Positions 42,782 through 51,673 are shown, numbered from the stretch's first letter. The stretch: 64,000 nucleotides of DNA from Leucobacter chromiireducens subsp. chromiireducens (GCF_016758255.1 NZ_QYAD01000001.1:1213171-1277170), one strand, 5' to 3'. Notes: generated by a model from the letters alone, not told the origin. Numbers and translations are program-made.

Positions 42782-45508
42782 GTGTTGAGAAGGCTAAAGT
42801 CCGAACGAACAGCTCACATGGAGCGAAGATTCAAGGCAAGCAGGTCTACGTCTGTGCGGCGCGGAGTTTCATGGTCTTTGGCATTGACCCTGGTTGCTGG
42901 CCTACTCAGCACGGGCCTAGCCACCGCGATGGTCGTGAATGCCTCCCCGGCGAATGCTGCGTACGCAACGGGAGGTACTGGTCTCTATAAGGACACAATC
43001 GATTGGTTGACATGGGAACATAACCCAAGCAATCTTCAGACCCTTTCGAATGGGGCAACACTCTCCTCAGAGCGAACAATTGGTGGCCAAGTCCTCCGCA
43101 CGGAGTGCACGCTGAATGTTGAGGTGGGAGCATTCAGAACTTACAAACCTGGTACATGGCTCGGCGACTCTTTCGACGACATGTACAACATTGGTGGGAC
43201 AGGAACAGCCAACCAATTGATGGGCGGAATCATGTCCAACTCAGGAATGTATTCCGAGGCCCAAGGAACGTACATCTGTAGTGCAACTCTGAACGGCGAG
43301 CCGGTGGAGATCGCGGGCATGGTGGTTTCTGACGCAGAGGAGACTGAGCACAGAGGCGCGAATCTTGAGTACGTGAAACTCACTTCACTTGATCCGAATG
43401 CAAGTTTCCGTTTGATCGAGCAACGCGCCCCGATCTGCCCAAACAACAATGGATTCAGGCTTACCAGGAACGGCCCTGAGGTTTTGTTTGATGTGCCCAA
43501 CGTGGCGTGTGGAGTCTCCTGGGGCATATCGGGCAACAACTATGTTGCTTACCTTGAAGGTCAAACCGAGTTTCGATTTAACATGAGATCTGCAGCGGCG
43601 ATAGCGGTCGGGGTGGTCCTAAACCTCGACACAGGGGACGCGCCGGATAGCTACGGTCAGCCGTGGTCGCTATTCACTCAATCATGGCAAGGCCCCGAGA
43701 TCCCTGAAGGGCAAAGCTGGGCTAAGAACCTCCCCTTGAGTGTTCCGTCAGATGCTGGTCCGACCCGGTTGGGCACAAGCATCACCGCAGATACCGCCCC
43801 ACTGCATTCTGCAGATGCGAGCGCTGATGAGGGAGACGACTCTGCAGACTTCTCAAGTGGCATCAACGTCAAGAGGGGAACAACGTTCAGCACGGACGTC
43901 GCGTGCACGGGGCCTGGTTTCGTCAGCGGCTGGATTGACTGGAACAATAACGGCGTATTTGACGACGGCGAGAAGTCCGATGTGCAGGAGTGTACGGGTA
44001 GTTCAGTCTCACTGGAATGGACTGTCCCTGATGGTGCGGTCTCCGCAACCACGTTTGCACGGCTCCGCATTGACACGCAAGCAAGCGCACTCACGCCCAC
44101 GGGCTTTGGCACAGGCGAAATCGAAGACTATCAAGTTGTCCTCAACATTGCCGAACCGTCACTGGCGGTCGAGAAAACGTCAAACGCCACCGAGAACGTG
44201 CGAATTGGTGACGAAGTCACGTACACAATCACCGCGACAAACACTGGTGGCGATGACTTCACGGCCACGAATCCTGCGATGATCGTCGACGACCTGAGCG
44301 GCGTGTTAGACGATGCCGACCTGGATGAAGCCACAATTTTGGTTGCTACTAGCGATACATCTGCTGTGATCGGCCCTGCTGTATTTGACGCTGCAACGAA
44401 GCGGATTGCCTGGGAAGGCCCTCTCGCGGCCGGAGAAACTGTCACTCTCACATACACAGTGACGGTGAAGGACGGTGGAGATCGCACTGCGAAGAACATT
44501 GCGTTCGTAGGTGATCCGACTGATCCGGGTATGCCTACCCCTGATCCTGAGACTTGTGTACCTGGCACTACTACGGGTGATGTGTCCTGCACCGAGTTCC
44601 TGCTACCGAACCTGACTGTGACCAAGGTCGCTGACAAGACCGTGGACGTGGCCCCCGGCGATGTCGTGACGTACACGGTGACGGCAACGAACTCAGGCCC
44701 TGGCGCGTTCACCGTGGATGCCCCCGCGACGATCACTGACGACCTCAGCGACGTGATCGATGACGGCACCTACCAAGACGATGCTTCCGTTACCCCGGCC
44801 GGTGGTGCTCTCGACTACGTCGATCCGCTCCTCACCTGGTCTGGTCCGCTTGCATCGGGCGAGGACGTGGTCATCGAGTACACCGTCGTCATGGGCGTAG
44901 GTGTTGACGGCAATGTTCGCAACGTAGCCTTCGTCGGCGACGGCGACACCCCGGTGTGCACCGAGGATGAGCAGACCAGCCAAACCTGTGCCGAGGTCGA
45001 GTTCCCCGTGATCCAGCCGGGCCTCATCTGGCAGAAGGTCGACGGGAGCGACACCAAGCTCTCGGGTTCAGAGTGGCGTCTCGTGCCGCTCGATGAGCAC
45101 GGTGCAGAGCTTGACGCTCAGGCAATTGTCATCATCGATTGCGATGCGAACGACGCAACCGACTGTGATGCAGCGAATGGTGACCTGAACCCTGAGAAGG
45201 GTGAGCTTCTCGTAAAGCCGCTTATGCCTGGTGACTACAAGCTGTACGAAACCAAGGCACCTGCCGGGTTCATGCTCCTCACTGCCCCGATCGGCGTCAC
45301 TATCGACGCTACCGCTCTGGACGTTAACGCGAACTTCGATCTCGGAGCAATCGTGAACGACCAGCAGGCCGTGCCCGCGATCCCGCTCACCGGCGGCATG
45401 GGTGAACTCGGGTTCCTCCTCGCAGGCGGCGGCGCGGCACTTATCGCGGCAACGCTGATCCTTCTCCGATTGCGGAAGAAGCACAACGATCTCTCGCTCG
45501 CTTCCTAA
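42782..45508 (+). CDS. Large LPXTG-type pilus tip/adhesin protein
   Basis: A 908-aa exported wall protein. A long signal peptide ends near ANAA (about residue 60). A ~230-residue N-terminal adhesive domain follows, with CshA-like spacing, then a GEVED-type domain (WIDWNNNGVFDDGE, GEIEDYQVVLN). Two DUF11 repeats (each starting LAVEKT/LTVTK and ending KNIAFV/RNVAFV) and a SpaA Cna-B domain with ETKAPAGF come next. The sorting signal is IPLTG at 867-871, helix, then RLRKKH. It is probably the tip or minor pilin. Start GTG at 42782 after GGGAG. The first 900 bp have clearly lower GC than the chromosome. Confidence 0.85.
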   Translation: MLRRLKSERTAHMERRFKASRSTSVRRGVSWSLALTLVAGLLSTGLATAMVVNASPANAAYATGGTGLYKDTIDWLTWEHNPSNLQTLSNGATLSSERTIGGQVLRTECTLNVEVGAFRTYKPGTWLGDSFDDMYNIGGTGTANQLMGGIMSNSGMYSEAQGTYICSATLNGEPVEIAGMVVSDAEETEHRGANLEYVKLTSLDPNASFRLIEQRAPICPNNNGFRLTRNGPEVLFDVPNVACGVSWGISGNNYVAYLEGQTEFRFNMRSAAAIAVGVVLNLDTGDAPDSYGQPWSLFTQSWQGPEIPEGQSWAKNLPLSVPSDAGPTRLGTSITADTAPLHSADASADEGDDSADFSSGINVKRGTTFSTDVACTGPGFVSGWIDWNNNGVFDDGEKSDVQECTGSSVSLEWTVPDGAVSATTFARLRIDTQASALTPTGFGTGEIEDYQVVLNIAEPSLAVEKTSNATENVRIGDEVTYTITATNTGGDDFTATNPAMIVDDLSGVLDDADLDEATILVATSDTSAVIGPAVFDAATKRIAWEGPLAAGETVTLTYTVTVKDGGDRTAKNIAFVGDPTDPGMPTPDPETCVPGTTTGDVSCTEFLLPNLTVTKVADKTVDVAPGDVVTYTVTATNSGPGAFTVDAPATITDDLSDVIDDGTYQDDASVTPAGGALDYVDPLLTWSGPLASGEDVVIEYTVVMGVGVDGNVRNVAFVGDGDTPVCTEDEQTSQTCAEVEFPVIQPGLIWQKVDGSDTKLSGSEWRLVPLDEHGAELDAQAIVIIDCDANDATDCDAANGDLNPEKGELLVKPLMPGDYKLYETKAPAGFMLLTAPIGVTIDATALDVNANFDLGAIVNDQQAVPAIPLTGGMGELGFLLAGGGAALIAATLILLRLRKKHNDLSLAS

Positions 45509-45578
45509 CCCAACTATCACTGAGATTCGCTCAATTGCCGTAGCCAACACCTGCGGCTATCCAAGAAAGGAAACAACT

Positions 45579-47060
45579 ATGTCTGTGCCCACAAATCGCG
45601 GTACGCGAGTGCTCGCTGCAGGAGGTGTGCTTGCGCTCGGTCTTGCCGGGATGCTCGCTACCACCACCGCAGCGAACGCTACGGATGCCGCCCCCGGAAA
45701 CATTGATACCTCCGTAACCGATGGCTCGATCATCATTCACAAGCACGAGACCATCGATCCCGCCATCGACGGTGACCCGAAGACCGGTGCCTACACCGGA
45801 GGCGACGCCATCGACGGTGCGGGCTTCACGGCCTGGCCGATCACGAGCCTCAACCTCACCGATGCCGCGGACTGGGATGGCTTGAGTGCGCTTGCTGCTC
45901 AGGTGAACGCTTCCGGCGCCTGCGAGGTGCCTGGCGAGACCCTCGGCACGTCGCTCGGTGAACAGGTCACTACCGGCGGCCTTGCCACGTTCCCGGGTCT
46001 CACGGTCGGCGCGTACCTCGTGTGTGAAACCACGCTCCCCGATGGTGCTTCGGTCGGCTCTGCACCGTTCATCGTGACGGTGCCCTCTCCTTACGCGGGT
46101 GAGTGGCTCTATGACGTGCACGTGTTCCCGAAGAACACCCTGAACGTTGTTGAGAAGACTGTTGACGCCCCTGACGGGTATGGTCTGGGCAGCAAGGTGA
46201 GCTTCCCGGTTTCTACGACCATCAACCCGCTCCCGAGCGGTGACCCGTACACCTCGTTCATCATTTCTGACACCCTTGATTCGCGCCTCGGGACCCCGAC
46301 CGTGGAGTCCGTGCAGATCGACGGCGTGGATGTTCCCTACACGCTCGAGGGCGCCGGCAACAACCTCATCGTTGTTGTTGACCCTGCCGCGGTGAACGCC
46401 AATATCGGTGGCACCATCGAGGTCGTTTTCTCCGGCATCGTGGAGAGCCTGGGCACAGGGAGTGATTCGGGCGAGATCAGCAACACGGCGACACTGTTTG
46501 TGAACGACCCGAACCAGGACGGCGAAGGCGTGCCTTCGAACACCGTCACCACAAAGTGGGGCGACCTGACCATCAGCAAGGTTGACGCAGACAGCACCAG
46601 CACCGGTCTTGTTGGGGCACTGTTTGAGGTGTACGAGTCGAGCGACCCGTACGCGGCTGACTGCTCGACCACCACGCCCGGTGCCGGCCCGATCGAAGTG
46701 AACGGCGATACTGAGTTCGCAAGCGTTACTGGCGGCATTGTCAACATTGGTGGACTATACGTCACCGACAGCAGCAACACTCCGAACGATACCGCTGCTG
46801 AGCGGTGCTACTTCGTGAAGGAGACCCAAGCACCCGCCGGGTTCGTCACCCCCACCGGTGACGCTGCGTTCACCGCTGTCTCAGTGACGCCGGGCGTCTC
46901 GTCGGCTGCTGATGTTGTCATCGAGAACACGAAGCAGTCGGTGCCTGAGCTGCCCCTCACCGGTGGTGCAGGCCAGGCTGGTCTGATCGCTGGCGGTATC
47001 GCCCTCCTCGTCGCCGGTGTTGCGTTCGCTGCAGCCCGACGCCGCAAGGTCGAAGCCTAA
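45579..47060 (+). CDS. Major pilin, SpaA/SpaH-type, LPXTG-anchored
   Basis: A 493-aa shaft subunit polymerised by the class C sortase encoded next. Signal peptide residues 1-34. The pilin motif W176-LYDVHVFP-K185 supplies the lysine used for inter-subunit isopeptide bonds. A fimbrial isopeptide D2-type domain follows, then a C-terminal Cna-B domain with E-box YFVKETQAPAGF. The sorting signal is LPLTG at 458-462, then a helix and RRRKVEA. It resembles SpaH/EbpB/FimA backbone pilins. GGAAA precedes the ATG. A 14-bp inverted repeat separates it from the sortase gene. Confidence 0.92.
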   Translation: MSVPTNRGTRVLAAGGVLALGLAGMLATTTAANATDAAPGNIDTSVTDGSIIIHKHETIDPAIDGDPKTGAYTGGDAIDGAGFTAWPITSLNLTDAADWDGLSALAAQVNASGACEVPGETLGTSLGEQVTTGGLATFPGLTVGAYLVCETTLPDGASVGSAPFIVTVPSPYAGEWLYDVHVFPKNTLNVVEKTVDAPDGYGLGSKVSFPVSTTINPLPSGDPYTSFIISDTLDSRLGTPTVESVQIDGVDVPYTLEGAGNNLIVVVDPAAVNANIGGTIEVVFSGIVESLGTGSDSGEISNTATLFVNDPNQDGEGVPSNTVTTKWGDLTISKVDADSTSTGLVGALFEVYESSDPYAADCSTTTPGAGPIEVNGDTEFASVTGGIVNIGGLYVTDSSNTPNDTAAERCYFVKETQAPAGFVTPTGDAAFTAVSVTPGVSSAADVVIENTKQSVPELPLTGGAGQAGLIAGGIALLVAGVAFAAARRRKVEA

Positions 47061-47071
47061 CCACCTGCGCG

Positions 47072-47123
47072 TGGTGCAGGCGAGAAGCAGACGTGTAATC
47101 GTCATCATCTCTCGCCTGCACCA
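47072..47123 (+). terminator. Inverted repeat between major pilin and sortase genes
   Basis: TGGTGCAGGCGAGA (47072-47085) and TCTCGCCTGCACCA (47110-47123) are perfect 14-bp arms around a 24-base loop, 11 bp after the pilin stop. Without a U-run this is more likely a partial terminator or mRNA-processing hairpin that keeps pilin well above sortase. Confidence 0.6.
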
Positions 47124-47183
47124 GGCGCGCGGGCACCCGCCCTCCCTGTGCTCTCACCGTATCTCGATTCAGACGGAGCCCAT

Positions 47184-48152
47184 GTGAACTTCGAAGCCAA
47201 CCTCCTGGTTCGACCCGAGCGGCCGCCGACAGCACCCGCAGTACCGCCGAGTTTGACGCCCAAGCACCCGAAGTGGGGGCCGTCGTTTATCACGTGGCTC
47301 ATCGCGGTAATGGTGCTCGTAGGGCTTGGCATCTCGTTGTACCCGACGACATCACAGTGGATTTCCTCGTACAACCAGTCCCAGATCGTTCGCAACTATG
47401 CGGGCGAAGTGGACAACATGAACCCCGGACCAGTTGAGCAGCTAGGAGAGGCCGTGCGATACAACGACGCGTTGACCTCTGGCGTGGATCTGCTCGCCGG
47501 AGCCACCATCCCTACTGGCACGGGTACCAGTGCCAACACGGCGTTTGATTACAACCAGACCCTTGTCGCAAATGAGGATGGCATGATGGCACGTATTCGC
47601 TTCCCCGTGGCTGATGTTGATCTGCCGATTTATCACGGCACCTCAGAGGACACCCTACTGAAAGGGGCAGGCCACCTTGAAGGATCACATCTACCAGTTG
47701 GTGGCGAAAGCACCCGCTCAGTGATCACCGCGCACCGAGGCCTCGCAACCTCGACAATGTTCAGCCACCTTGACCGTGTCGAAATCGGCGACCGATTCAC
47801 TCTCGAAACCTTCGGCGAGGTCCTCACCTACGAGGTGCGAGAAACTAGAGTCATCGCTCCCGAGGAGACAGACTCCCTGCGCGCGGAGCCGGGCCGTGAC
47901 CTCGTCACGCTCGTCACCTGCACCCCACTGGGCATCAACACGCACCGAATCCTGGTCACCGGGGAACGCGTCACCCCGACCCCGCCCGCAGACCTCTCCA
48001 CGCTCGGGCAAGCATCCACCCTTCCCGGTTTCCCGTGGTGGGCGCTCGGCTTCGGTGCCGGAATCGTGCTGGTGACTGCGTTTGTGTGGCGTGCAGGATA
48101 CACCGACCCACGCCGAATCCGCCCGACACAACCTTCAGCCACTGACAGCTGA
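47184..48152 (+). CDS. Class C (pilin-polymerising) sortase
   Basis: A 322-aa membrane enzyme linking pilins through the LPXTG Thr to the pilin-motif Lys. A proline-rich cytosolic start leads to a membrane helix (about residues 36-58, WLIAVMVLVGLGISLYPTTSQW). The catalytic domain has STRSVITAHRG (catalytic His) and LVTLVTCTPLGINTHRILV, with the catalytic Cys in TLVTC and the conserved Arg. A second C-terminal helix (GFPWWALGFGAGIVLVTAFVW) is typical of class C. Start GTG at 47184 after GGAG; the frame is open to a GTG at 47148. Confidence 0.92.
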   Translation: MNFEANLLVRPERPPTAPAVPPSLTPKHPKWGPSFITWLIAVMVLVGLGISLYPTTSQWISSYNQSQIVRNYAGEVDNMNPGPVEQLGEAVRYNDALTSGVDLLAGATIPTGTGTSANTAFDYNQTLVANEDGMMARIRFPVADVDLPIYHGTSEDTLLKGAGHLEGSHLPVGGESTRSVITAHRGLATSTMFSHLDRVEIGDRFTLETFGEVLTYEVRETRVIAPEETDSLRAEPGRDLVTLVTCTPLGINTHRILVTGERVTPTPPADLSTLGQASTLPGFPWWALGFGAGIVLVTAFVWRAGYTDPRRIRPTQPSATDS

Positions 48153-48213
48153 CCTAAGCTGCCACACGGAGAGAATGACGACCATCCCCCCTGAGTCTTT
48201 CCGCCGTGTGGCG

Positions 48214-48341
48214 GGCTGGGCAGAATCTCCCCCCCCCCTACTTCTGCTCAGCCCGAGAGAGTGTCGCGTGCGTGAACGCGAAGTTCCCACTTTCGACGTT
48301 TCCTTTCCAACGTCCCCAGGTTGGGCAAGCGACACTCTCTC
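48214..48341. promoter_or_regulatory. Two inverted repeats and a C10 tract upstream of the second sigma-like gene
   Basis: In the 277-bp gap after the sortase: first, a 12-bp stem (48214-48225 with 48242-48253, one G-U) whose loop contains a run of ten C (48229-48238). Second, perfect 13-bp arms GAGAGAGTGTCGC (48255-48267) and GCGACACTCTCTC (48329-48341), 61 bp apart. They may end the pilus transcript and control the sigma-like gene. The C run is a potential slippage site. Functions are inferred. Confidence 0.5.
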
Positions 48342-48429
48342 ACCTCTCTCCTTCATTCTCCATCCTCGGGGGTCAACGCTTCACCGATTGCCCCCTCCTG
48401 AACCAGCCCACTTAAGACAGGAGTTGCGA

Positions 48430-49299
48430 GTGCAGTCAATCGTGACGTACATGATGCCCGATCTTCTGAAGGCGTCCGACCAGCGGCTGCTCCGGGTCAG
48501 CCGCTCCGGGTCAAAGGATGCGTTCGAAGTGCTCTGGCAACGGCACGCAGCTGCACAGCTTGCTGTCATTCGGGGCATTCCCACGCTCATCGACACGGGC
48601 GAGATCCTCGGAATCGCACGAAGGCGCTCACTCGCACTGATTGCAGGCGGAGCCGACCCCCAAGCCTCTGTGCGCGCGTTCTTCGCGCTCACGGCACAGT
48701 CGGTTGCACGAGACCAGGCTCGAATCCCAGGCCCTCCGCAGGCTGTTCAGGGGGACGTTCAGAAACCTGAGCCCCCGGCTCCCCAGCGCAGCTCACTGGT
48801 CGGCGCGTACTTTTCCCTGTCTCGGCAGCGCCGAGAACTGCTGTGGTATCACGATGTTGAACTCCTGGGCGCCACAGAATGTGCACGCTACACCGGAACC
48901 CCTGCGTCACTCGTGAGTAACCGGGTGAAATCTGATCGTAAATCGCTTTGGCAGGCGTGGATCAAGGAGGAGCTTGGGTCGGGGCGGAACCTCTCAACGG
49001 GGTGCCGGGAGTTCCTCAAACAAAGCCGCAGATACTCGGAAAACCGTCTGGGGCTGAGGCACTATGAGACTGCACTCCGGCATGTGGGAGGCTGCACGAG
49101 GTGCTTGGTGCTCGCGGGGCACGCTGAACGTGTGCATGAACGCCTGGCAACCTTGCTACCTCATGCTGTTTTCGGTGAGAATGCGAAGGCATACCGCGAT
49201 TGGATCGACCAGGGCACTCCGGCACCACGACACTTAGACCTTGACCAACACAGCACGAAGGCGCGTTTGGATTCTTCCACATTTCGAGAACGGATCTGA
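48430..49299 (+). CDS. Second sigma-70-like protein with C-terminal zinc anti-sigma motif
   Basis: A 289-aa soluble protein closing the pilus locus. Residues about 20-95 resemble sigma region 2 (LLRVSRSGSKDAFEVLWQRHAAAQLAVI). A Pro-rich linker and a region 4-like helix-turn-helix (about 125-178, SRQRRELLWYHDVELLGATECARYTGTPASLVSNRVKSDRKSL) follow. The C-terminal part carries H218-x3-C222-x2-C225, the same ZAS motif as the fusion at 39624. No membrane helix is seen. The start is GTG at 48430 after AGGAG, though the frame is open upstream. Whether it is an active sigma factor is uncertain; region 2 is weak. Confidence 0.68.
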   Translation: MQSIVTYMMPDLLKASDQRLLRVSRSGSKDAFEVLWQRHAAAQLAVIRGIPTLIDTGEILGIARRRSLALIAGGADPQASVRAFFALTAQSVARDQARIPGPPQAVQGDVQKPEPPAPQRSSLVGAYFSLSRQRRELLWYHDVELLGATECARYTGTPASLVSNRVKSDRKSLWQAWIKEELGSGRNLSTGCREFLKQSRRYSENRLGLRHYETALRHVGGCTRCLVLAGHAERVHERLATLLPHAVFGENAKAYRDWIDQGTPAPRHLDLDQHSTKARLDSSTFRERI

Positions 49300-49309
49300 C
49301 TTGGATTGG

Positions 49310-49592
49310 CAGATTTGGTTAGGTGCCATTCTCCCTGGCTCACGTTGAGGTGATCGGTTGGCTCGATGATCATTGCCGTTTCGTACTCCATCTCAGCGCA
49401 CTCCGACGCATCACTGACACGGTCGTGACCGACACGTTCCAGACCGCGGCCACCGCGCATTGACGTTCCGCATCCACACTCACTGACAACGGCATGGTAT
49501 ACACCACCAGACTCGCGCAGGGCAGCAAACAAGCCGGAATGACGCGTTCGAAACGCTCCTGAAACTCAAGGGCATCACACAGAAGAGCGGGC
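49310..49592 (+). pseudogene. Decayed IS481-family transposase, central fragment
   Basis: Readable pieces in changing plus-strand frames: AHVEVIGWLDDHCRF, TDTVVTDTFQTAATAH, a stop, TLTDNGMVYTTRLAQG, and after another shift NAFETLLKLKGITQKSGRPF. These are consecutive DDE-domain blocks of IS481 transposases, with stops and frameshifts between them. Both ends are missing. The scar runs directly into the truncated mrr gene. Confidence 0.75.
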
Positions 49593-49601
49593 GACCGTTC
49601 G

Positions 49602-50306
49602 ATGCCGTGGCCGAGCACGCCGGCGTCAGCGACAACGCCCTCGGAGACGCTCAAGTCCGGGGGTACCCGCTATGTGCAACGCATGGGATGGGTGCTGAGC
49701 CATCTCGGCAAGGCCCGATGGGTCGACCGCCCCGAGCAAAGCAATGCTGTTGCGTCAGCTACAGCGCACCCACAGCCGTCCGATGATATCTCCGACCCGA
49801 TCGAGGTCATCGAGGACGCAGTCTCCCGTATCGAGGCGAGCGTCGGTGAGGATCTGCTCGACCGGCTCCGTAACAGCCACCCCGACTTCTTCGAGCAGGC
49901 GGTCGTCGATCTTCTCCTCATAATGGGATACGGTGGCGCAGCGCAGCGAGGCCGACGCATCGGTGGTTCCAACGACGAGGGCATCGACGGGCTTATCGAC
50001 CAAGACGCCCTCGGCCTCGACCAGGTCTACATCCAGGCCAAGCGCTACAAGGAAGGCAACAACGTCGGCCGCGAGCCGATCCAGGCCTTCGTCGGGGCAC
50101 TGCACGGCTTCGGAGCGTCACGCGGCGTCTTCCTCACGACGAGCACGTTCACCTCAGGCGCGATCGACTACGCCAAGAAGGTGCAGTCGCGCATCATCCT
50201 CATCGACGGCGCAACGCTCGTCGACCTGATGATTGCTTACCGCGTCGGCGTGCAGGAGAAGCAGCGGTTCAGCGCTGTCGAGGTCGACGAGGACTACTTC
50301 GAGTAA
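49602..50306 (+). CDS. Mrr-family restriction endonuclease, N-terminally truncated
   Basis: A 234-aa frame. Residues about 15-45 are the end of the Mrr N-terminal DNA-binding domain (SETLKSGGTRYVQRMGWVLSHLGKARWVDRP). Residues about 85-225 are the Mrr catalytic domain: FFEQAVVDLLLIMGYGG, SNDEGIDGLID and VYIQAKRYKEG, which provide D and Q-x-K of the PD-(D/E)xK-like site. Mrr cuts methylated DNA. The first part of the N-terminal domain is replaced by IS481 debris, so activity is doubtful even though the catalytic half is intact. It may have been part of the defence cluster with the type III system. Confidence 0.78.
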   Translation: MPWPSTPASATTPSETLKSGGTRYVQRMGWVLSHLGKARWVDRPEQSNAVASATAHPQPSDDISDPIEVIEDAVSRIEASVGEDLLDRLRNSHPDFFEQAVVDLLLIMGYGGAAQRGRRIGGSNDEGIDGLIDQDALGLDQVYIQAKRYKEGNNVGREPIQAFVGALHGFGASRGVFLTTSTFTSGAIDYAKKVQSRIILIDGATLVDLMIAYRVGVQEKQRFSAVEVDEDYFE

Positions 50307-50529
50307 ACGTTAGTGGTGACGCCGCTTCATGGTGGCCTGACCTAAGACCATCCGACAGTTGTGTCCATTGAGATGCGGTCTGCGTCCGTTGGACGCACGG
50401 AGACCCGTGCTTTGCGACGTCCACTTGGGTAGACCCTGATAGACGGCGCCTTCTCGGTCCTTACCCACGGGCCAGCAGCCCGCCATTCGTGCTAGAGCGG
50501 GTCTATCTGGCAAATCAAAAGCTCCCAAT

Positions 50530-51450
50530 ATGATGAGAGGCGTGCCCGATCAGATTGATGACGACGTAGTCGATACCCTTACCCTCCGCTTTGTCGGCGA
50601 GGACGAGGAGGGATCCGCGATCCATGAACTTCGCGCCGCACATGTGGCTGAGGTGCTCCAAGGCGTTGTGGGCCTTGCAAGCGACTTCGACAAGGCAGGT
50701 GTTTTTAGCCCAGAAGGCCCCAGCGGTTCCGAAGTACTGGTTCGACCCGCGAAGGAAGGGTCCTTCCTAATTGAAGTCGTGCGTGTCTTAAGCGAGAACT
50801 GGGAGACCGCGGTGGCAGCGGGTGGGATCCCGTCGCTTAGTACCGTGATCTGGTGGGCGACGCGATCCGCTCGGGCCGACGTAAAGGACTTTGACTATCT
50901 TGAAAACGGAAATGTCAAGGTCACTTGGCAGGATGACACCGCGCAGGAGGTTCCGGCTGCGGCTTGGGAGGAGCTTCAAAAGCGCACTCGCAGACGCAAG
51001 AAGCAGCTCCGGCAGATTATGGCGCCCCTAAGCGACCCAAATGTGACATCCCTGGAAGTCGCAAGCCCAGCATCCGAGGAGGACGAAGATACCGCGCAAG
51101 ACGACGCACCAGAGGTCTTCGTACTGACCCGACCGGACTACAACGCGGTCAAGCCTGAGGACGATATCGAGGAGACTCAGGAAATCTTCGAGGTTGAAGC
51201 ACAGATGTCAGCGATTGACTTTGATGATCCCACCAAATGGAGAGTCCGAACCAAGGACAGATCGAGATCTGCCAGCGTCGAGGATCAGGTTTTTCTTGGG
51301 CGTGTTGCCAACGGCCTAGCGATTAGGAAGAATGACATCTTCCGTCTAAGAATCCGAGAGGATGTTACTAAGAAGAACGGGCGCACACGGACTGCCTGGA
51401 CAGTACTCCGAGTCGAAAGTTATAGGAGAGCGGCAGGTGACGAATCATAG
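50530..51450 (+). CDS. Unrecognised 306-aa protein in the restriction cluster
   Basis: A 306-aa acidic protein that matches no family I know. N-terminal half: alpha/beta with LTLRFVGEDEEGSAIHELRAAHVAEVLQGVVGLASDFDKAG, a hydrophobic helix at about 95-113 (TAVAAGGIPSLSTVIWWATRSA) and a helix with RTRRRKKQLRQIM. The middle is acidic (EEDEDTAQDD). The C-terminal ~90 residues are beta-rich (WRVRTKDRSRSASVEDQVFLGRV). It lies between mrr and the type III genes and overlaps a small membrane-protein gene. Start ATG 50530 or GTG 50542. Confidence 0.6.
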   Translation: MMRGVPDQIDDDVVDTLTLRFVGEDEEGSAIHELRAAHVAEVLQGVVGLASDFDKAGVFSPEGPSGSEVLVRPAKEGSFLIEVVRVLSENWETAVAAGGIPSLSTVIWWATRSARADVKDFDYLENGNVKVTWQDDTAQEVPAAAWEELQKRTRRRKKQLRQIMAPLSDPNVTSLEVASPASEEDEDTAQDDAPEVFVLTRPDYNAVKPEDDIEETQEIFEVEAQMSAIDFDDPTKWRVRTKDRSRSASVEDQVFLGRVANGLAIRKNDIFRLRIREDVTKKNGRTRTAWTVLRVESYRRAAGDES

Positions 51451-51634
51451 GTATATCCCGCGACGTCGGCTGGATGTCGCCAGCCTCATTCTGACCGTTG
51501 TCGGACTCGTCTTTGGTGTCTTTTCCTATTTGCTCATCGTCCACGGTGGCGTCACTCCGCTCTTACTTGTCCCCTCCGTCATAGCGTTGACGATTGGGGC
51601 CACGCATTTAGTCAAACATGAAGCGCCGCGTTAG
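51437..51634 (+). CDS. Small two-helix membrane protein overlapping the 306-aa gene
   Basis: A 65-aa protein. A basic start (VTNHRYIPRRRLD) is followed by two hydrophobic helices (SLILTVVGLVFGVFSYLLIV and TPLLLVPSVIALTIGATHL), predicting an inner-membrane hairpin. The GTG at 51437 follows GGAGAG and overlaps the upstream stop by 14 bp in another frame, so the two are translationally coupled. Soluble-protein plus two-helix pairs occur in several defence systems; this is an analogy only. Confidence 0.6.
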   Translation: MTNHRYIPRRRLDVASLILTVVGLVFGVFSYLLIVHGGVTPLLLVPSVIALTIGATHLVKHEAPR

Positions 51635-51673
51635 CAGGAGCAGTGAATAGCCACTGTTAAGCGTGATGTAGCC

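Noticed and set aside
50310-50529. Minus-strand 72-codon frame between mrr and the 306-aa gene
   Set aside because: No ribosome-binding site and unconvincing composition. The 223-bp gap holds nothing else I can support.
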